DNA of 64,000 nucleotides from Histidinibacterium aquaticum (GTDB taxonomy: Bacteria > Pseudomonadota > Alphaproteobacteria > Rhodobacterales > Rhodobacteraceae). Below the pieces are notes generated by a model. It was not told where the DNA came from, did no database searches, and worked only from the letters and a program-made list of their open reading frames with translations. Of the stretch, positions 26,428 to 36,028 are shown one piece after another. The translations under genes were made by a program, and so were the position numbers. The stretch's first letter is position 1, and every line of letters starts with the position of its first letter. The stretch is taken from positions 372,001 to 436,000 of the forward strand of contig NZ_VYQE01000004.1 in assembly GCF_008710275.1 (NCBI RefSeq). Reading direction: 5' to 3'.

Positions 26428-27540
26428 ATGAAGACCCGCGCCGCAGTGGCCACGAAGGCCGGAGAGCCGCTCGAAATCATGGACGTGAACCTCGAAGGCC
26501 CGCGCGCCGGCGAAGTCCTCGTGGAGATCAAGGCCACTGGCCTCTGCCACACCGACGAGTTCACCCGTTCGGGCGCCGACCCCGAGGGTCTCTTCCCGGC
26601 GATCCTGGGCCACGAGGGCGCGGGCGTCGTGATGGAGGTGGGCGAGGGTGTCACCAGCGTGAAGCCCGGCGACCACGTCATCCCGCTCTACACGCCCGAG
26701 TGCCGCGAGTGCGAATACTGCCTCAACCCGAAGACCAACCTCTGCCAGGCGGTCCGGACGACCCAGGGGCAGGGCAAGATGCCCGACGGATCGTCGCGCT
26801 TCAGCACGCTCGATGGTGACGAGATCCTGCACTACATGGGCTGCTCGACCTTCTCGAACCACACGGTCCTGCCGGAGATCGCGCTGGCAAAGGTCCGGGA
26901 GGACGCGCCCTTCGACAAGATCTGCTACATCGGCTGCGGCGTCACCACCGGCATCGGCGCGGTGATCAACACCGCCAAGGTCGAGATCGGTTCCCGCTGC
27001 ATCGTCTTCGGCCTGGGCGGCATCGGCCTCAACGTGATCCAGGGCCTGCGGCTTGCCGGGGCGGACCAGATCGTCGGTGTCGACCTGAACCCCGAGAAGA
27101 AGGCCATGGCCGAGCGGTTCGGCATGACCGACTTCGTGAACCCCTCGGAGGTGGAAGGCGACCTCGTCCCCTACCTGGTCAATCTGACCAAGGGCGGCGC
27201 GGACTACACCTTCGACGCGACGGGCAACGTGGGCGTCATGCGCACGGCGCTGGAGTCCGCACACAAGGGCTGGGGCGAATCGATCATCATCGGTGTCGCT
27301 CCCGCCGGCGCCGAGATCTCCACCCGTCCCTTCCAGCTCGTGACCGGCCGCTCCTGGCGCGGCACCGCCTTCGGCGGCGCCCGCGGCCGCACCGACGTGC
27401 CGAAGATCGTCGACTGGTACATGGAGGGGAAGATCGAGATCGATCCGATGATCACCCACACCATGGGCCTCGACGAGATCAACAAGGGCTTCGACCTCAT
27501 GCACGAGGGCAAGTCGATCCGGTCCGTGGTCCTCTACTGA
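26428..27540 (+). CDS. frmA: S-(hydroxymethyl)glutathione dehydrogenase (class III alcohol dehydrogenase)
   Basis: Zn- and NAD-dependent oxidation of S-hydroxymethylglutathione in formaldehyde detoxification; also reduces S-nitrosoglutathione. The 370-residue protein has the catalytic-zinc segment GLCHTDEFT with GHEGAGVV, the structural-zinc cysteines [15 protein letters not shown], and the Rossmann motif [18 protein letters not shown] lies upstream of the ATG. The S-formylglutathione hydrolase usually found beside it is not adjacent; a NYN-domain gene follows instead. Confidence 0.96.
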   Translation: MKTRAAVATKAGEPLEIMDVNLEGPRAGEVLVEIKATGLCHTDEFTRSGADPEGLFPAILGHEGAGVVMEVGEGVTSVKPGDHVIPLYTPECRECEYCLNPKTNLCQAVRTTQGQGKMPDGSSRFSTLDGDEILHYMGCSTFSNHTVLPEIALAKVREDAPFDKICYIGCGVTTGIGAVINTAKVEIGSRCIVFGLGGIGLNVIQGLRLAGADQIVGVDLNPEKKAMAERFGMTDFVNPSEVEGDLVPYLVNLTKGGADYTFDATGNVGVMRTALESAHKGWGESIIIGVAPAGAEISTRPFQLVTGRSWRGTAFGGARGRTDVPKIVDWYMEGKIEIDPMITHTMGLDEINKGFDLMHEGKSIRSVVLY

Positions 27541-27549
27541 GCGATAGAG

Positions 27550-27598
27550 GCGTCGCCCGGCGTGCCCGCCCTCGGGGCGTCTCGCAGCCGGGCGACGC
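27550..27598 (+). terminator. Hairpin after frmA
   Basis: GCGTCGCCCGGC (27550-27561) and GCCGGGCGACGC (27587-27598) form a perfect 12-bp stem with a 25-nt loop, 10 nt beyond the frmA stop, followed by GCCGTTCTCT. Likely a terminator, though the T-run is weak. Confidence 0.55.
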
Positions 27599-27689
27599 GC
27601 CGTTCTCTCGTGGCCGCTTGGTCCCCCCCTCGCCACGGCGGGCGAGGCCGGATAGGGTCGCGCAGCCCTATTTCTGAAGTCGGAGTCCC

Positions 27690-28400
27690 ATGCCAGTCGA
27701 CCGCCCTCTCCTCGCCGTGCTCATCGACGCGGACAACACCTCTCCCAAGCATATCGGCGCGATCCTCGAGGAGATCGCCGGTCTTGGCGAGGCCTCCGTC
27801 CGCCGCTGCTACGGCGACTTCTCCAGCCAGCAGATGGCCGGCTGGAACCGGGTCCAGGCGGAGCACGGGATCGTCCCGCACCACTCGCCGGCGAACACGG
27901 TCGGCAAGAACTCCTCCGACATCAGCCTCGTGATCGACGCGATGGACCTGATGCACACCGGGCGCTTCAACGGCTTCGTGCTGGTCAGCTCCGACAGCGA
28001 CTTCACCCGGCTCGCCAGCCGCATCCGCGAACAGGGTCTCGACGTCTACGGCATCGGCCAGAAGAAGACGCCCGACGCCTTCCGCAAGGCCTGCAAACGC
28101 TTCATCTTTCTCGAGAACATCGGCGCGACCGAGCAGGAGGAGAAGCCGCAGAAGATCGAGGCCAAGGCAAAATCCCCGGTCGAGGCGCGCGATATCATCC
28201 TGCGCGCCATGGACGCGATCGAGCAGGACGACGAGTGGTACGCCCTGGGCCCTCTCGGCCAGTACATCACCGCCGCCGACCCGGACTTCGACACCCGTAC
28301 CTACGGCAAGAAGAAGCTGTCGGACCTCGTCAAGGAACTGAAGGTCTTCGAGACCAAGCGCGGGCCCGACAACCAGCTCCTCGTGCGGCGGCTGGACTAG
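27690..28400 (+). CDS. NYN-domain (PIN-like) ribonuclease with C-terminal OST-HTH/LOTUS domain
   Basis: A 236-residue protein of the LabA/DUF88 type. The N-terminal NYN nuclease domain (about 1-145) shows the acidic catalytic pattern: LIDADN near residue 11, KNSSDISLVIDAMDLM, and SSDSDFTRLA. The C-terminal region (about 160-236: ARDIILRAMDAIEQDDEWYALGPLGQYI ... FDTRTYGKKKLSDLVKEL) is an OST-HTH/LOTUS RNA-binding domain. The combination suggests an RNA-cleaving or RNA-binding protein; targets are unknown. It ends 4 nt before the convergent Hint gene. Confidence 0.85.
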   Translation: MPVDRPLLAVLIDADNTSPKHIGAILEEIAGLGEASVRRCYGDFSSQQMAGWNRVQAEHGIVPHHSPANTVGKNSSDISLVIDAMDLMHTGRFNGFVLVSSDSDFTRLASRIREQGLDVYGIGQKKTPDAFRKACKRFIFLENIGATEQEEKPQKIEAKAKSPVEARDIILRAMDAIEQDDEWYALGPLGQYITAADPDFDTRTYGKKKLSDLVKELKVFETKRGPDNQLLVRRLD

Positions 28401-28404
28401 AGGC

Positions 28405-29556
28405 TCAGGCCCGCTTGCGCGCGGTGGGATAGAGCAGCGTCATGCCCGGCACCCGGCGAACCGTGGGGTAGGGACGCACGTCCTCGTCCTCCTCCACCGG
28501 TCCGGTGTGGCGCGGAATCCGCGGCGGGCTCATGCTCGGCCGGCCCGAGGCGCGGGCGTCCGACATGACGATGCCGAGCGCGCGTCCCTCCTCCGGCGTG
28601 AGGATGCGGCGACCCTCCGGTGCACAGTCGGCGCCGACGCAGTCGAGGTCCATCCGCGACAGGCCTTCGGGCTCGAGCGAGCTGCAGAGCGCCATGTCGG
28701 CGAAGACCACCTCCGGCCGGTCCAGCAGGAAGCCCACGTAGTCCACCGTGCCTCCGTCGCGGACAGAGATCTCGTGGCCGTCGGCGAGGTCGCCCACAGA
28801 GACCATGACCTCCTGCTCGCCCGTGAGGATCTCTGCAGCCCAGCCGGTTACCAGGACCCGGTGCGGAGACGGCAGGCGAAGCGTGCGTTCGTTGCCGAGG
28901 ACGTGCGGCGCGATTTCCACCGGCGCGGAGCGCCCCGTCGCGGCCACCCGCTTGCGGCCGATCCAGCGGATCGGCTCGTAGCCGCGGTCGCGGGTGATGA
29001 CCTCGTCGCCGATCTTCAGCTCGTCTGCCCGGATCTCGCCCCGGCGCGTCAGGATCATGGTCTCGGGCGCGAAGCAGCCGGAGAGATCGGGCTGCCGCCC
29101 CAGCTCGAGGTCGAGACGGGCGGTGCGGCGAAGGTGGGCCGAGACATCCGCGATCTCCTGCCGGTCGATGGACCGGTCGAGTTCCGGATTGTCGAGGATC
29201 GTCCGCTCGAGGCTTTCGAGCAGGTGAGAGAGGTCGTCGTCGGGAAAGCGGACGAAGGTCATGCCGCAGTTGGTCTCGTAGGCGTGGACCCGGATCGACT
29301 CCGGCGGGCGGGCGACGAGGCCGCCGCCGAGCGCTAGCGAGATAGAGGCGCGGCCCGTGGTGACGCGGTTGACCGTCTCCTTGCCGACCTTCACCGGAAG
29401 CCCGGGAGGATCGGACCGACGGCCGGGCCGGTCGTCGAACACCAGGCTGCGCGGAACGGGCCGGGAGAAGTCCGTCGGCGTCCGGTTCAGTTCAGCCGCG
29501 AAGAGCCCGCCACTGAAGATGTGGACGTCGTGCGTTTCAGTCACTCGTTCGGGCAT
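28405..29556 (-). CDS. Hint (hedgehog/intein) domain protein
   Basis: A 383-residue protein with a Hint module at about residues 163-310: it begins GCFAPETMILTRRGEIRADELKIGDEVITRD, has LPSPHRVLVTG (block with His) and the acidic VDYVGFLLDRPEVVFADM strand. Bacterial Hint proteins of this type are abundant in Rhodobacteraceae and are often attached to secreted or surface proteins; autocatalytic cleavage at the first Cys is possible, but no His-Asn C-terminal splice junction is seen. The N-terminal 160 residues are unrecognised. The ATG at 29556 has GGAGGATCCCC upstream. Confidence 0.82.
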   Translation of the reverse strand: MPERVTETHDVHIFSGGLFAAELNRTPTDFSRPVPRSLVFDDRPGRRSDPPGLPVKVGKETVNRVTTGRASISLALGGGLVARPPESIRVHAYETNCGMTFVRFPDDDLSHLLESLERTILDNPELDRSIDRQEIADVSAHLRRTARLDLELGRQPDLSGCFAPETMILTRRGEIRADELKIGDEVITRDRGYEPIRWIGRKRVAATGRSAPVEIAPHVLGNERTLRLPSPHRVLVTGWAAEILTGEQEVMVSVGDLADGHEISVRDGGTVDYVGFLLDRPEVVFADMALCSSLEPEGLSRMDLDCVGADCAPEGRRILTPEEGRALGIVMSDARASGRPSMSPPRIPRHTGPVEEDEDVRPYPTVRRVPGMTLLYPTARKRA

Positions 29557-29639
29557 GGGGATCCTCCGCCAACATGATGCGCTCAACCCTCTCCACTCGT
29601 ACCGTCGGTCCGGGCGGTGCCCCCGCGCCTCCCGGAACA

Positions 29640-29653
29640 TGTACTTTAGTACA
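29640..29653. promoter_or_regulatory. TGTAC dyad upstream of Hint gene
   Basis: TGTAC-TTTA-GTACA, a 5-bp perfect inverted repeat with AT-rich centre, followed by a further GTACA half-site. It is about 85 nt upstream of the Hint gene in an otherwise gene-free 248-nt gap, and the next upstream gene is a TetR regulator. Operator function is inferred. Confidence 0.35.
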
Positions 29654-29804
29654 GGTACACGCGGCGGCGGGGAATACAATTCATGGTTGTGCCTGCTTCG
29701 GGGCGGTCTTTGGGCGCTCTCCTGCCGTTTTTGTACGGAGCGCGTGCTGGCGTGGGAAACAGTCGGGGCCGGCCGGTCGCATTGTGGAGCCGGCCTTGGG
29801 AGAA

Positions 29805-30425
29805 TCAGGTCCCGTAGCGGGCCATGAAGGTCTCCACCGCGCCCTCGACGACGCGGCGCTTCTCTTCTGCGTCGAAGCTCCGGGCCATAGAGAACACGAG
29901 CCGCGGAAAGAGGTCGGCCTTGCAGAGCTCGTGGAACTGGTCCGCGGCGAGTTCGCGGTCGTCGATCCTCAGCTCTCCTCGCGCGATCGACTCGTCGAAG
30001 TAGCTCAGCAGTTTCTTTCTTACGAGGAGCGGGCCGTTCTCGTAGAATTCGCGCCCCAGCTGGGGAAAGCGCTCGGATTCGGCGACGCAGAGACGGAAGA
30101 CCCGCTGCCCGAAGTCCGAGGTCACGAACTCGATCATCCGCCAGCCGATGTCGCGGAGGACCTCGCGCGGTGAGCCGGACATGTCGACCTGGTGCACCGC
30201 GCTGTCGGCCTGCCGGGCGCACTCGGATTTGGCGACCTCGAGGAAGAGAAGCCGCTTGTCGGTGAAATAGCTGTAGAGCGTCGCCTTGGAGACGCCCGCC
30301 CGCTTCGCGATCTCGTCGACGCTGGCACCCTCGAACCCGTCGCTCATGAAGACATCCCGCGCGCCCTCGAGCACCTGGTCGAACTTGCGGCCGCGCTTGA
30401 TCTCAGCCTGGGCGCCGTCGGGCAT
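29805..30425 (-). CDS. TetR/AcrR family transcriptional regulator
   Basis: A 206-residue repressor-type regulator. The N-terminal helix-turn-helix spans about residues 16-60 with the family core DVFMSDGFEGASVDEIAKRAGVSKATLYSYFTDKRLLF. The C-terminal ligand domain resembles the AcrR C-terminal group with FGQRVFRLCVAESERFPQLGREFYENGP. GGAGGAG precedes the ATG. The target is not evident; the Hint gene downstream and a TGTAC dyad before it are the nearest candidates. Three residues from the end it reads ARYGT, complete. Confidence 0.92.
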   Translation of the reverse strand: MPDGAQAEIKRGRKFDQVLEGARDVFMSDGFEGASVDEIAKRAGVSKATLYSYFTDKRLLFLEVAKSECARQADSAVHQVDMSGSPREVLRDIGWRMIEFVTSDFGQRVFRLCVAESERFPQLGREFYENGPLLVRKKLLSYFDESIARGELRIDDRELAADQFHELCKADLFPRLVFSMARSFDAEEKRRVVEGAVETFMARYGT

Positions 30426-30496
30426 CTGGGGGTCTCCTCCAACCTAATGGAAAACCCTAGTCCAGTCCCGGCGGTTCCCACAAGCGCGGCTCGCCA

Positions 30497-30649
30497 TCAC
30501 TGCTGTGGGAGTTCGACCGTCGGCTCGATGGAGGGCGGCGGGGGCGGAGGCGTTGCGGGCTCCGGGTAGAACAGGTGCGGCAGGTCGAAGCTCACCGCAC
30601 TCGCGGGAAGGGGCAGGACAAGGAGGCAGAGCATGAGAATACGGCGCAT
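30497..30649 (-). CDS. Small exported proline-rich protein
   Basis: A 50-residue product: signal peptide MRRILMLCLLVLPLPASA, then a short mature part FDLPHLFYPEPATPPPPPPSIEPTVELPQQ. AAAGG lies at usual spacing before the ATG at 30649. No family is recognised. It is downstream of serB on the same strand with 155 nt between, and upstream of the TetR gene. The gap to serB contains AT-rich stretches that could hold its promoter. Confidence 0.5.
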   Translation of the reverse strand: MRRILMLCLLVLPLPASAVSFDLPHLFYPEPATPPPPPPSIEPTVELPQQ

Positions 30650-30804
30650 GGTCTGGACCTTTCTTCGTTGAACCTGGAACAAGAAAGGGTCGATGAGTGT
30701 CACTGTCCGCGAGCAGTTTACCACGAATCCGGCGGATGGGGCGGCCAGTCCCGCGCGCTCCTGACATTAACTGACGTGGTGGCGGCTCCCGCGCGCCCGG
30801 TGCC

Positions 30805-31701
30805 CTAGACCGCGTAGTCTTCGGGCTCGGGCGGATGCAGGAAATCGCCCTTGGAATAGCCCTGCAGGTAGAGCAGCGCGCTCAGGTCGCCGTGATTGAC
30901 CCGGAGCTTGCAGGCGGCCTGCACCGAAGGCTTGGCGTGCAGCGCGACACCGGTCCCGGCGAGCTCCAGCATGCCGAGGTCGTTCGCGCCGTCGCCCACC
31001 GCCATGGCCTCCCGGGGGGAGATCCCCTTGGCCCGGCAGGCCCGTTCGAGGGCCTCGACCTTGGCCTCGCGACCGAGGATCGGCGGCGCGGCTTCCCCGG
31101 TGAGCTTGCCGCCCTCGACGATCAGCCTGTTGGCCTGCACCTCGTCGAAGCCCAGTTCGGCGCCCAGGGGCTCCGCGAAGGCGGTGAAGCCGCCGGAGAC
31201 CAGGACGGTATGCGCGCCGTTGGCCTTCATCGTCGCCAGAAGTGGTTTGCCGCCGGGAGTGAGCGTGATCCGCTCTTCCAGCACCCGGTCGACCACCCCG
31301 GCCTCGAGACCTTCCAGCAGGGCGACCCGCTCGATCAGGGCGCCCTCGAAATCGAGCTCGCCGTTCATGGCGCGTCGTGTGATGTCGGAGACCTTCTCGC
31401 CCACGCCCGCCGCGTCGGCGAGCTCGTCGATGCACTCCTGGCCGATCATCGTGCTGTCCATGTCGGCGATCAGCAGCTGCTTGCGCCGGTGCCCGGTGCG
31501 CTGGATGCAGAGGTCCGCGCCCTGCTCCTGCAGCGAGGACCAGACGTCCTCCCAGTGGTTCGGAACGCGGCGAACCGGGAACTCCGCCGCCTCGTCGGGC
31601 GCGAGCCAGACGGCGTCGCCGCCGCCCCAGGCGTTCCGCAGCGAGTGGACCATCTCCGGCGCCAGCGCGCCGGGTTTCGCGATCATCGTGACGGTGAACA
31701 T
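30805..31701 (-). CDS. serB: Phosphoserine phosphatase
   Basis: HAD-superfamily hydrolase for the last step of serine synthesis. The 298-residue protein has an N-terminal regulatory region (about 1-75) then the HAD motifs [10 protein letters not shown] (nucleophile Asp in DxDST), [10 protein letters not shown] (motif II), KVEALERAC (motif III Lys) and [10 protein letters not shown] (motif IV). The ATG at 31701 was chosen because GAGGAGG precedes it and the family N-terminus matches. It is divergent from serC, with 259 nt between starts; serC and serA read the other way. Confidence 0.96.
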   Translation of the reverse strand: MFTVTMIAKPGALAPEMVHSLRNAWGGGDAVWLAPDEAAEFPVRRVPNHWEDVWSSLQEQGADLCIQRTGHRRKQLLIADMDSTMIGQECIDELADAAGVGEKVSDITRRAMNGELDFEGALIERVALLEGLEAGVVDRVLEERITLTPGGKPLLATMKANGAHTVLVSGGFTAFAEPLGAELGFDEVQANRLIVEGGKLTGEAAPPILGREAKVEALERACRAKGISPREAMAVGDGANDLGMLELAGTGVALHAKPSVQAACKLRVNHGDLSALLYLQGYSKGDFLHPPEPEDYAV

Positions 31702-31760
31702 GTCCGGTCCTCCTCGGTCGTCTCCAGAAACAGACCTCCCCGCTCCGGTGCAACCCCCTG

Positions 31761-31783
31761 CTTCATCTAGCTCCAAATACCTC
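31761..31783 (-). repeat. Dispersed TATTT/AGATGAA intergenic repeat, copy 3
   Basis: Minus strand GAGGTATTTGGAGCTAGATGAAG, two mismatches from copy 1 at 8611-8633. It lies 59 nt upstream of serB, on its coding strand, as copy 1 lies upstream of arfB. Confidence 0.65.
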
Positions 31784-31918
31784 TACCCCGCCCGGAACCG
31801 GAGCCCCGGGTTTCCGATAGTGTCCATCCGCCGCGGTCCGTGCCGCCGATTCCGGCGTCCTGCCCGATTTCGCGGCTTGCCGCAGCGCCACCCGCGCCGT
31901 AGATGCCGCGGTGGGACA

Positions 31919-31959
31919 CCCCTCCCCAACGAGGGGCGTATATCTGAGAGGGTATCAGA
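31919..31959 (+). promoter_or_regulatory. serC-type leader RNA (two hairpins)
   Basis: CCCCT (31919-31923) pairs with AGGGG (31932-31936), and TCTGA (31943-31947) pairs with TCAGA (31955-31959), the second loop GAGGGTA holding the Shine-Dalgarno just before the serC ATG. Two small hairpins with the SD in the second is the arrangement of the 'serC' RNA motif known from Alphaproteobacteria. Matching was by eye. Confidence 0.6.
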
Positions 31960-31960
31960 A

Positions 31961-33115
<1,155 letters not shown>

Positions 33116-33119
33116 CATG

Positions 33120-33185
33120 GCCGGGCTGAAGCCCGGCCTACACCAGCATTCACGCAAATCGCCGTAGGCCGGGCTTCAGCCCGGC
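33120..33185. repeat. Inverted pair of REP-like elements between serC and serA
   Basis: GCCGGGCTGAAGCCCGGC plus CTAC (33120-33141) and GTAG plus GCCGGGCTTCAGCCCGGC (33164-33185) are exact inverted copies, 22 bp each, separated by 22 bp. Each unit is itself palindromic. The whole can fold into one long hairpin in the serC-serA mRNA. A third, single copy is at 5337-5358. Confidence 0.8.
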
Positions 33186-33216
33186 TCGCTACGGATAAGA
33201 CAAAGGACCACACGTA

Positions 33217-34812
33217 ATGGCCCCCCGCGTTCTCATTTCCGACAAGCTCTCCGACGCTGCCGTGCAGATCTTCCGCGACCGCGGCATCGACGTCGACTTC
33301 CAGCCCGACCTCGGCAAGGACAAGGACAAGCTCCTCGAGGTCATCGGCCAGTACGACGGCCTCGCCATCCGTTCCGCCACCAAGGTGACCGAGAAGGTCA
33401 TCGCCGCCGCGGACAACCTCAAGGTCATCGGCCGGGCCGGCATCGGCGTCGACAACGTCGACATCCCCGAGGCCTCCAAGAAGGGCATCATCGTGATGAA
33501 CACGCCCTTCGGGAACATGATCACCACCGCCGAGCACGCCATCGCGATGATGTTCGCCGTGGCCCGGCAGATCCCCGAAGCCAGCGCCTCCACCCACGCG
33601 GGCAAGTGGGAGAAGTCGAAGTTCATGGGCGTCGAGCTGACCGGCAAGACGCTCGGCGTCATCGGCGCGGGCAACATCGGCTCCATCGTCTGCGCCCGCG
33701 CGCTCGGTCTGCGGATGAAGGTCATCGCCTACGACCCCTACCTTTCCGAGGAGCGCGCGACCGAGATGGGCGTCGAGAAGGTCGACCTCGAGACGCTGCT
33801 CAAGCGGTCCGACTTCATCACCCTGCACGTTCCGCTCACCGACCAGACCAAGAACATCCTGGGCCGCGAGAACCTCGCCAAGACCAAGAAGGGCGTGCGC
33901 ATCATCAACTGCGCCCGCGGCGGACTGGTGGACGAGCAGGCCCTGGCCGATGCCCTCAAGGACGGCCATGTCGCGGGCGCGGCCTTCGACGTCTTCGCCG
34001 AGGAACCGGCCAAGGAGAATCCGCTCTTCGGGCTGCCGAACGTGGTCTGCACGCCGCATCTCGGGGCCGCCACCACCGAGGCGCAGGAAAACGTGGCGCT
34101 CCAGGTCGCCGAGCAGATGTCCGACTACCTGCTGACCGGCGCGGTGCAGAACGCGCTGAACATGCCCTCGGTCACCGCCGAGGAGGCCAAGGTCATGGGT
34201 CCCTGGATCAAGCTCTCGGGCCACCTCGGGCAGTTCATCGGCCAGATGACGGACGAGCCGATCAAGGCGATCAACATCCTCTTCGACGGCGAGGCGAGCA
34301 CGATGAACCTCGGTGCGCTCACCTCCTCGACCGTGGCCGGGATCATGGCCACCACGAACCCCGACGTGAACATGGTCTCCGCTCCGGTGATCGCGAAGGA
34401 GCGCGGGGTGAAGATCTCCACCACCAAGCAGGACCAGTCCGGTGCATTCGAGGGCTACATCAAGGTGACCGTCGTGACGCCCACGCGGGAGCGCTCCATC
34501 GCCGGGACGGTTTTCTCGGACGGCAAGCCCCGGTTCATCCAGATCAAGGGCATCAACATCGATGCCGAGATCGGCCGCCACATGGTCTACACGACCAACA
34601 ACGACGAGCCGGGCATCATCGGCGCGCTCGGCAACACCATGGGGTCGAACGGCGTGAACATCGCCAACTTTACCCTGGGCCGGTCTGCCCGGAACGGAGA
34701 GGCCATCGCGCTGCTCTATGTCGACGACCCCGTGCCCGCCCATGCTCTGGACGCGCTCCGGGACACGGGTCTTTTCGGTCAGGTCAAGAACCTGACCTTC
34801 GACGTGGCCTGA
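33217..34812 (+). CDS. serA: D-3-phosphoglycerate dehydrogenase
   Basis: First enzyme of serine synthesis, oxidising 3-phosphoglycerate with NAD. The 531-residue long form has the dehydrogenase core (Rossmann GVIGAGNIGSIVCARA near residue 150, catalytic region NCARGGLVDEQAL and TPHLGAAT), an allosteric-substrate-binding domain (about 320-450) and a C-terminal ACT domain (MVYTTNNDEPGIIGALGNTMGSNGVNIANF). AAAGGA precedes the ATG. It is 101 nt after serC, likely one transcript interrupted by the REP pair. Confidence 0.97.
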   Translation: MAPRVLISDKLSDAAVQIFRDRGIDVDFQPDLGKDKDKLLEVIGQYDGLAIRSATKVTEKVIAAADNLKVIGRAGIGVDNVDIPEASKKGIIVMNTPFGNMITTAEHAIAMMFAVARQIPEASASTHAGKWEKSKFMGVELTGKTLGVIGAGNIGSIVCARALGLRMKVIAYDPYLSEERATEMGVEKVDLETLLKRSDFITLHVPLTDQTKNILGRENLAKTKKGVRIINCARGGLVDEQALADALKDGHVAGAAFDVFAEEPAKENPLFGLPNVVCTPHLGAATTEAQENVALQVAEQMSDYLLTGAVQNALNMPSVTAEEAKVMGPWIKLSGHLGQFIGQMTDEPIKAINILFDGEASTMNLGALTSSTVAGIMATTNPDVNMVSAPVIAKERGVKISTTKQDQSGAFEGYIKVTVVTPTRERSIAGTVFSDGKPRFIQIKGINIDAEIGRHMVYTTNNDEPGIIGALGNTMGSNGVNIANFTLGRSARNGEAIALLYVDDPVPAHALDALRDTGLFGQVKNLTFDVA

Positions 34813-34819
34813 CGCCGTC

Positions 34820-34845
34820 GCGCCGGCGCTTCGCGGCGCCGGCGC
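34820..34845 (+). terminator. Strong GC hairpin after serA
   Basis: GCGCCGGCGC, loop TTCGCG, GCGCCGGCGC is a perfect 10-bp stem 7 nt after the serA stop. There is no T-run, so termination may need Rho or the stem may protect the mRNA 3' end. Confidence 0.5.
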
Positions 34846-34874
34846 GCATCCGCGCTTGACCCCGCTCCCGGCCG

Positions 34875-35669
34875 GTGGTCGATGCGGAGCCGAGCGGGGC
34901 CGCCCTTAGCGGCCCCGGAACCGGAGGACGCGACATCACCCAGCCCCTCTATGCCATCGGCGACATTCACGGCCAGCTGTCGGAACTCGAACGGGCGCTC
35001 GCCCTGGTGGAGGCCGACGGCGGTCCGGAGGCGCCGATCATCTTTCTCGGCGACTACTCCGACCGGGGCCCCGACAGCCGCGGCGTCCTCGACCGGCTGA
35101 TCGCCGGGCGCGACGCGGGCCGTCCCTGGCGGTTCATACTCGGCAACCACGACCGGATGCTCGTGCGGTTCTACCACGACTGCGAGCAGCACGACGAGAA
35201 CGTGAAGTCGGGCAAGGGCTGGTTCCACTCCGCTCTCGGCGGAGACGCGACACTCGCCTCCTACGGCATCGACGGCATCGGGGTCCGGGCGCTCGCCGAT
35301 ATCCAGCGGCTGGCGATCGAGCGGATCCCCCGGTCCCACATCGAGTTCCTCGAGAGCTTGCCGCTCTGGATCGAGGACGGTCCGCATCTCTTCGTCCATG
35401 CCGGGATCCGTCCCGGCGTGCCGCTGGAGGAGCAGGCCGAGGACGACCTGATCTGGATCCGCGAGGGCTTCCTCGATTTCGACGGGGACTTCGGCTGGCT
35501 CGTCGTCCACGGTCACACCATGGTCGAGACGCCCACCCACTTCGGAAACCGCATCGACATCGACGGCGGTGCGGGCGCCGGGCGGCCGCTCGTGCCCTGC
35601 GTCTTCGACGGAGGGGCCTGGCATCGGCTGACCGACCGGGGTCGGGCGCCGCTCGCGGCCCCGGCCTGA
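34875..35669 (+). CDS. Metallophosphoesterase (calcineurin-like), start uncertain
   Basis: Serine/threonine-phosphatase-like metallophosphoesterase. The GDIHGQ (metal ligands), GDYSDRGPDS, LGNHDRML and VHGHTMVE motifs are all intact. The first canonical in-frame codon is GTG at 34875 (264 residues), but it has no Shine-Dalgarno, and the first 20 codons run through a hairpin (34896-34916). Family members begin about where ITQPLYAIGDIHG begins; there the codon is ATC (34935), 6-7 nt after GGAGG. Initiation at ATC, or an ATG-to-ATC change, is possible. It overlaps the VOC gene by 1 nt. Confidence 0.85.
   Translation: MVDAEPSGAALSGPGTGGRDITQPLYAIGDIHGQLSELERALALVEADGGPEAPIIFLGDYSDRGPDSRGVLDRLIAGRDAGRPWRFILGNHDRMLVRFYHDCEQHDENVKSGKGWFHSALGGDATLASYGIDGIGVRALADIQRLAIERIPRSHIEFLESLPLWIEDGPHLFVHAGIRPGVPLEEQAEDDLIWIREGFLDFDGDFGWLVVHGHTMVETPTHFGNRIDIDGGAGAGRPLVPCVFDGGAWHRLTDRGRAPLAAPA
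34896..34916. other. Hairpin at the 5' end of the phosphatase gene
   Basis: GGGGCCGC, loop CCTTA, GCGGCCCC: an 8-bp perfect stem just upstream of a GGAGG and the ATC codon. It argues that the sequence before 34920 is untranslated leader or serA 3' structure rather than coding. Confidence 0.45.
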
Positions 35670-36028
35670 TGCGGCTCGACCACGTCCAGCTCGCGATTCC
35701 GCCCGGCGGCGAGGCGAAGGCGCGCGCCTTCTGGTGCGACCTGTTGGGTCTTTCCGAGATCTCCAAGCCGCCCGGTCTGGCCAGGCGCGGCGGTCTCTGG
35801 CTCGCGCTCGACGGCGCGGAGCTGCATCTCGGGGTCGAGAGCGGCTTCGCGCCCGCGCTGAAGGCGCATCCCTGTCTGGTGGTGGCCGACCTCCCGGCCC
35901 TGGCAGAGCGACTGTCGGGTGCAGGGCACGCCGTTCGGCCGGACGAGGCCATCGCCGGGCGCGAAAGGTTCTATTGCGACGATCCCTTCGGCAACCGGCT
36001 CGAGTTCATGGCGCCGGCATCTGCCTGA
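35669..36028 (+). CDS. VOC (glyoxalase/dioxygenase fold) family protein
   Basis: A 119-residue single-domain VOC protein: LDHVQLAIPPGGEAKARAFW at the N-terminus (first beta-alpha motif with metal His), WLALDGAELHLGVE in the centre and RFYCDDPFGNRLEFMAP at the end with the metal Glu. Such short proteins include glyoxalases and antibiotic-binding proteins; the substrate is not predictable. Start codon ATG overlaps the phosphatase stop by one base (TGATG), so the two are coupled. The 240 nt after it contain a repeat and composite motif B. Confidence 0.85.
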   Translation: MRLDHVQLAIPPGGEAKARAFWCDLLGLSEISKPPGLARRGGLWLALDGAELHLGVESGFAPALKAHPCLVVADLPALAERLSGAGHAVRPDEAIAGRERFYCDDPFGNRLEFMAPASA

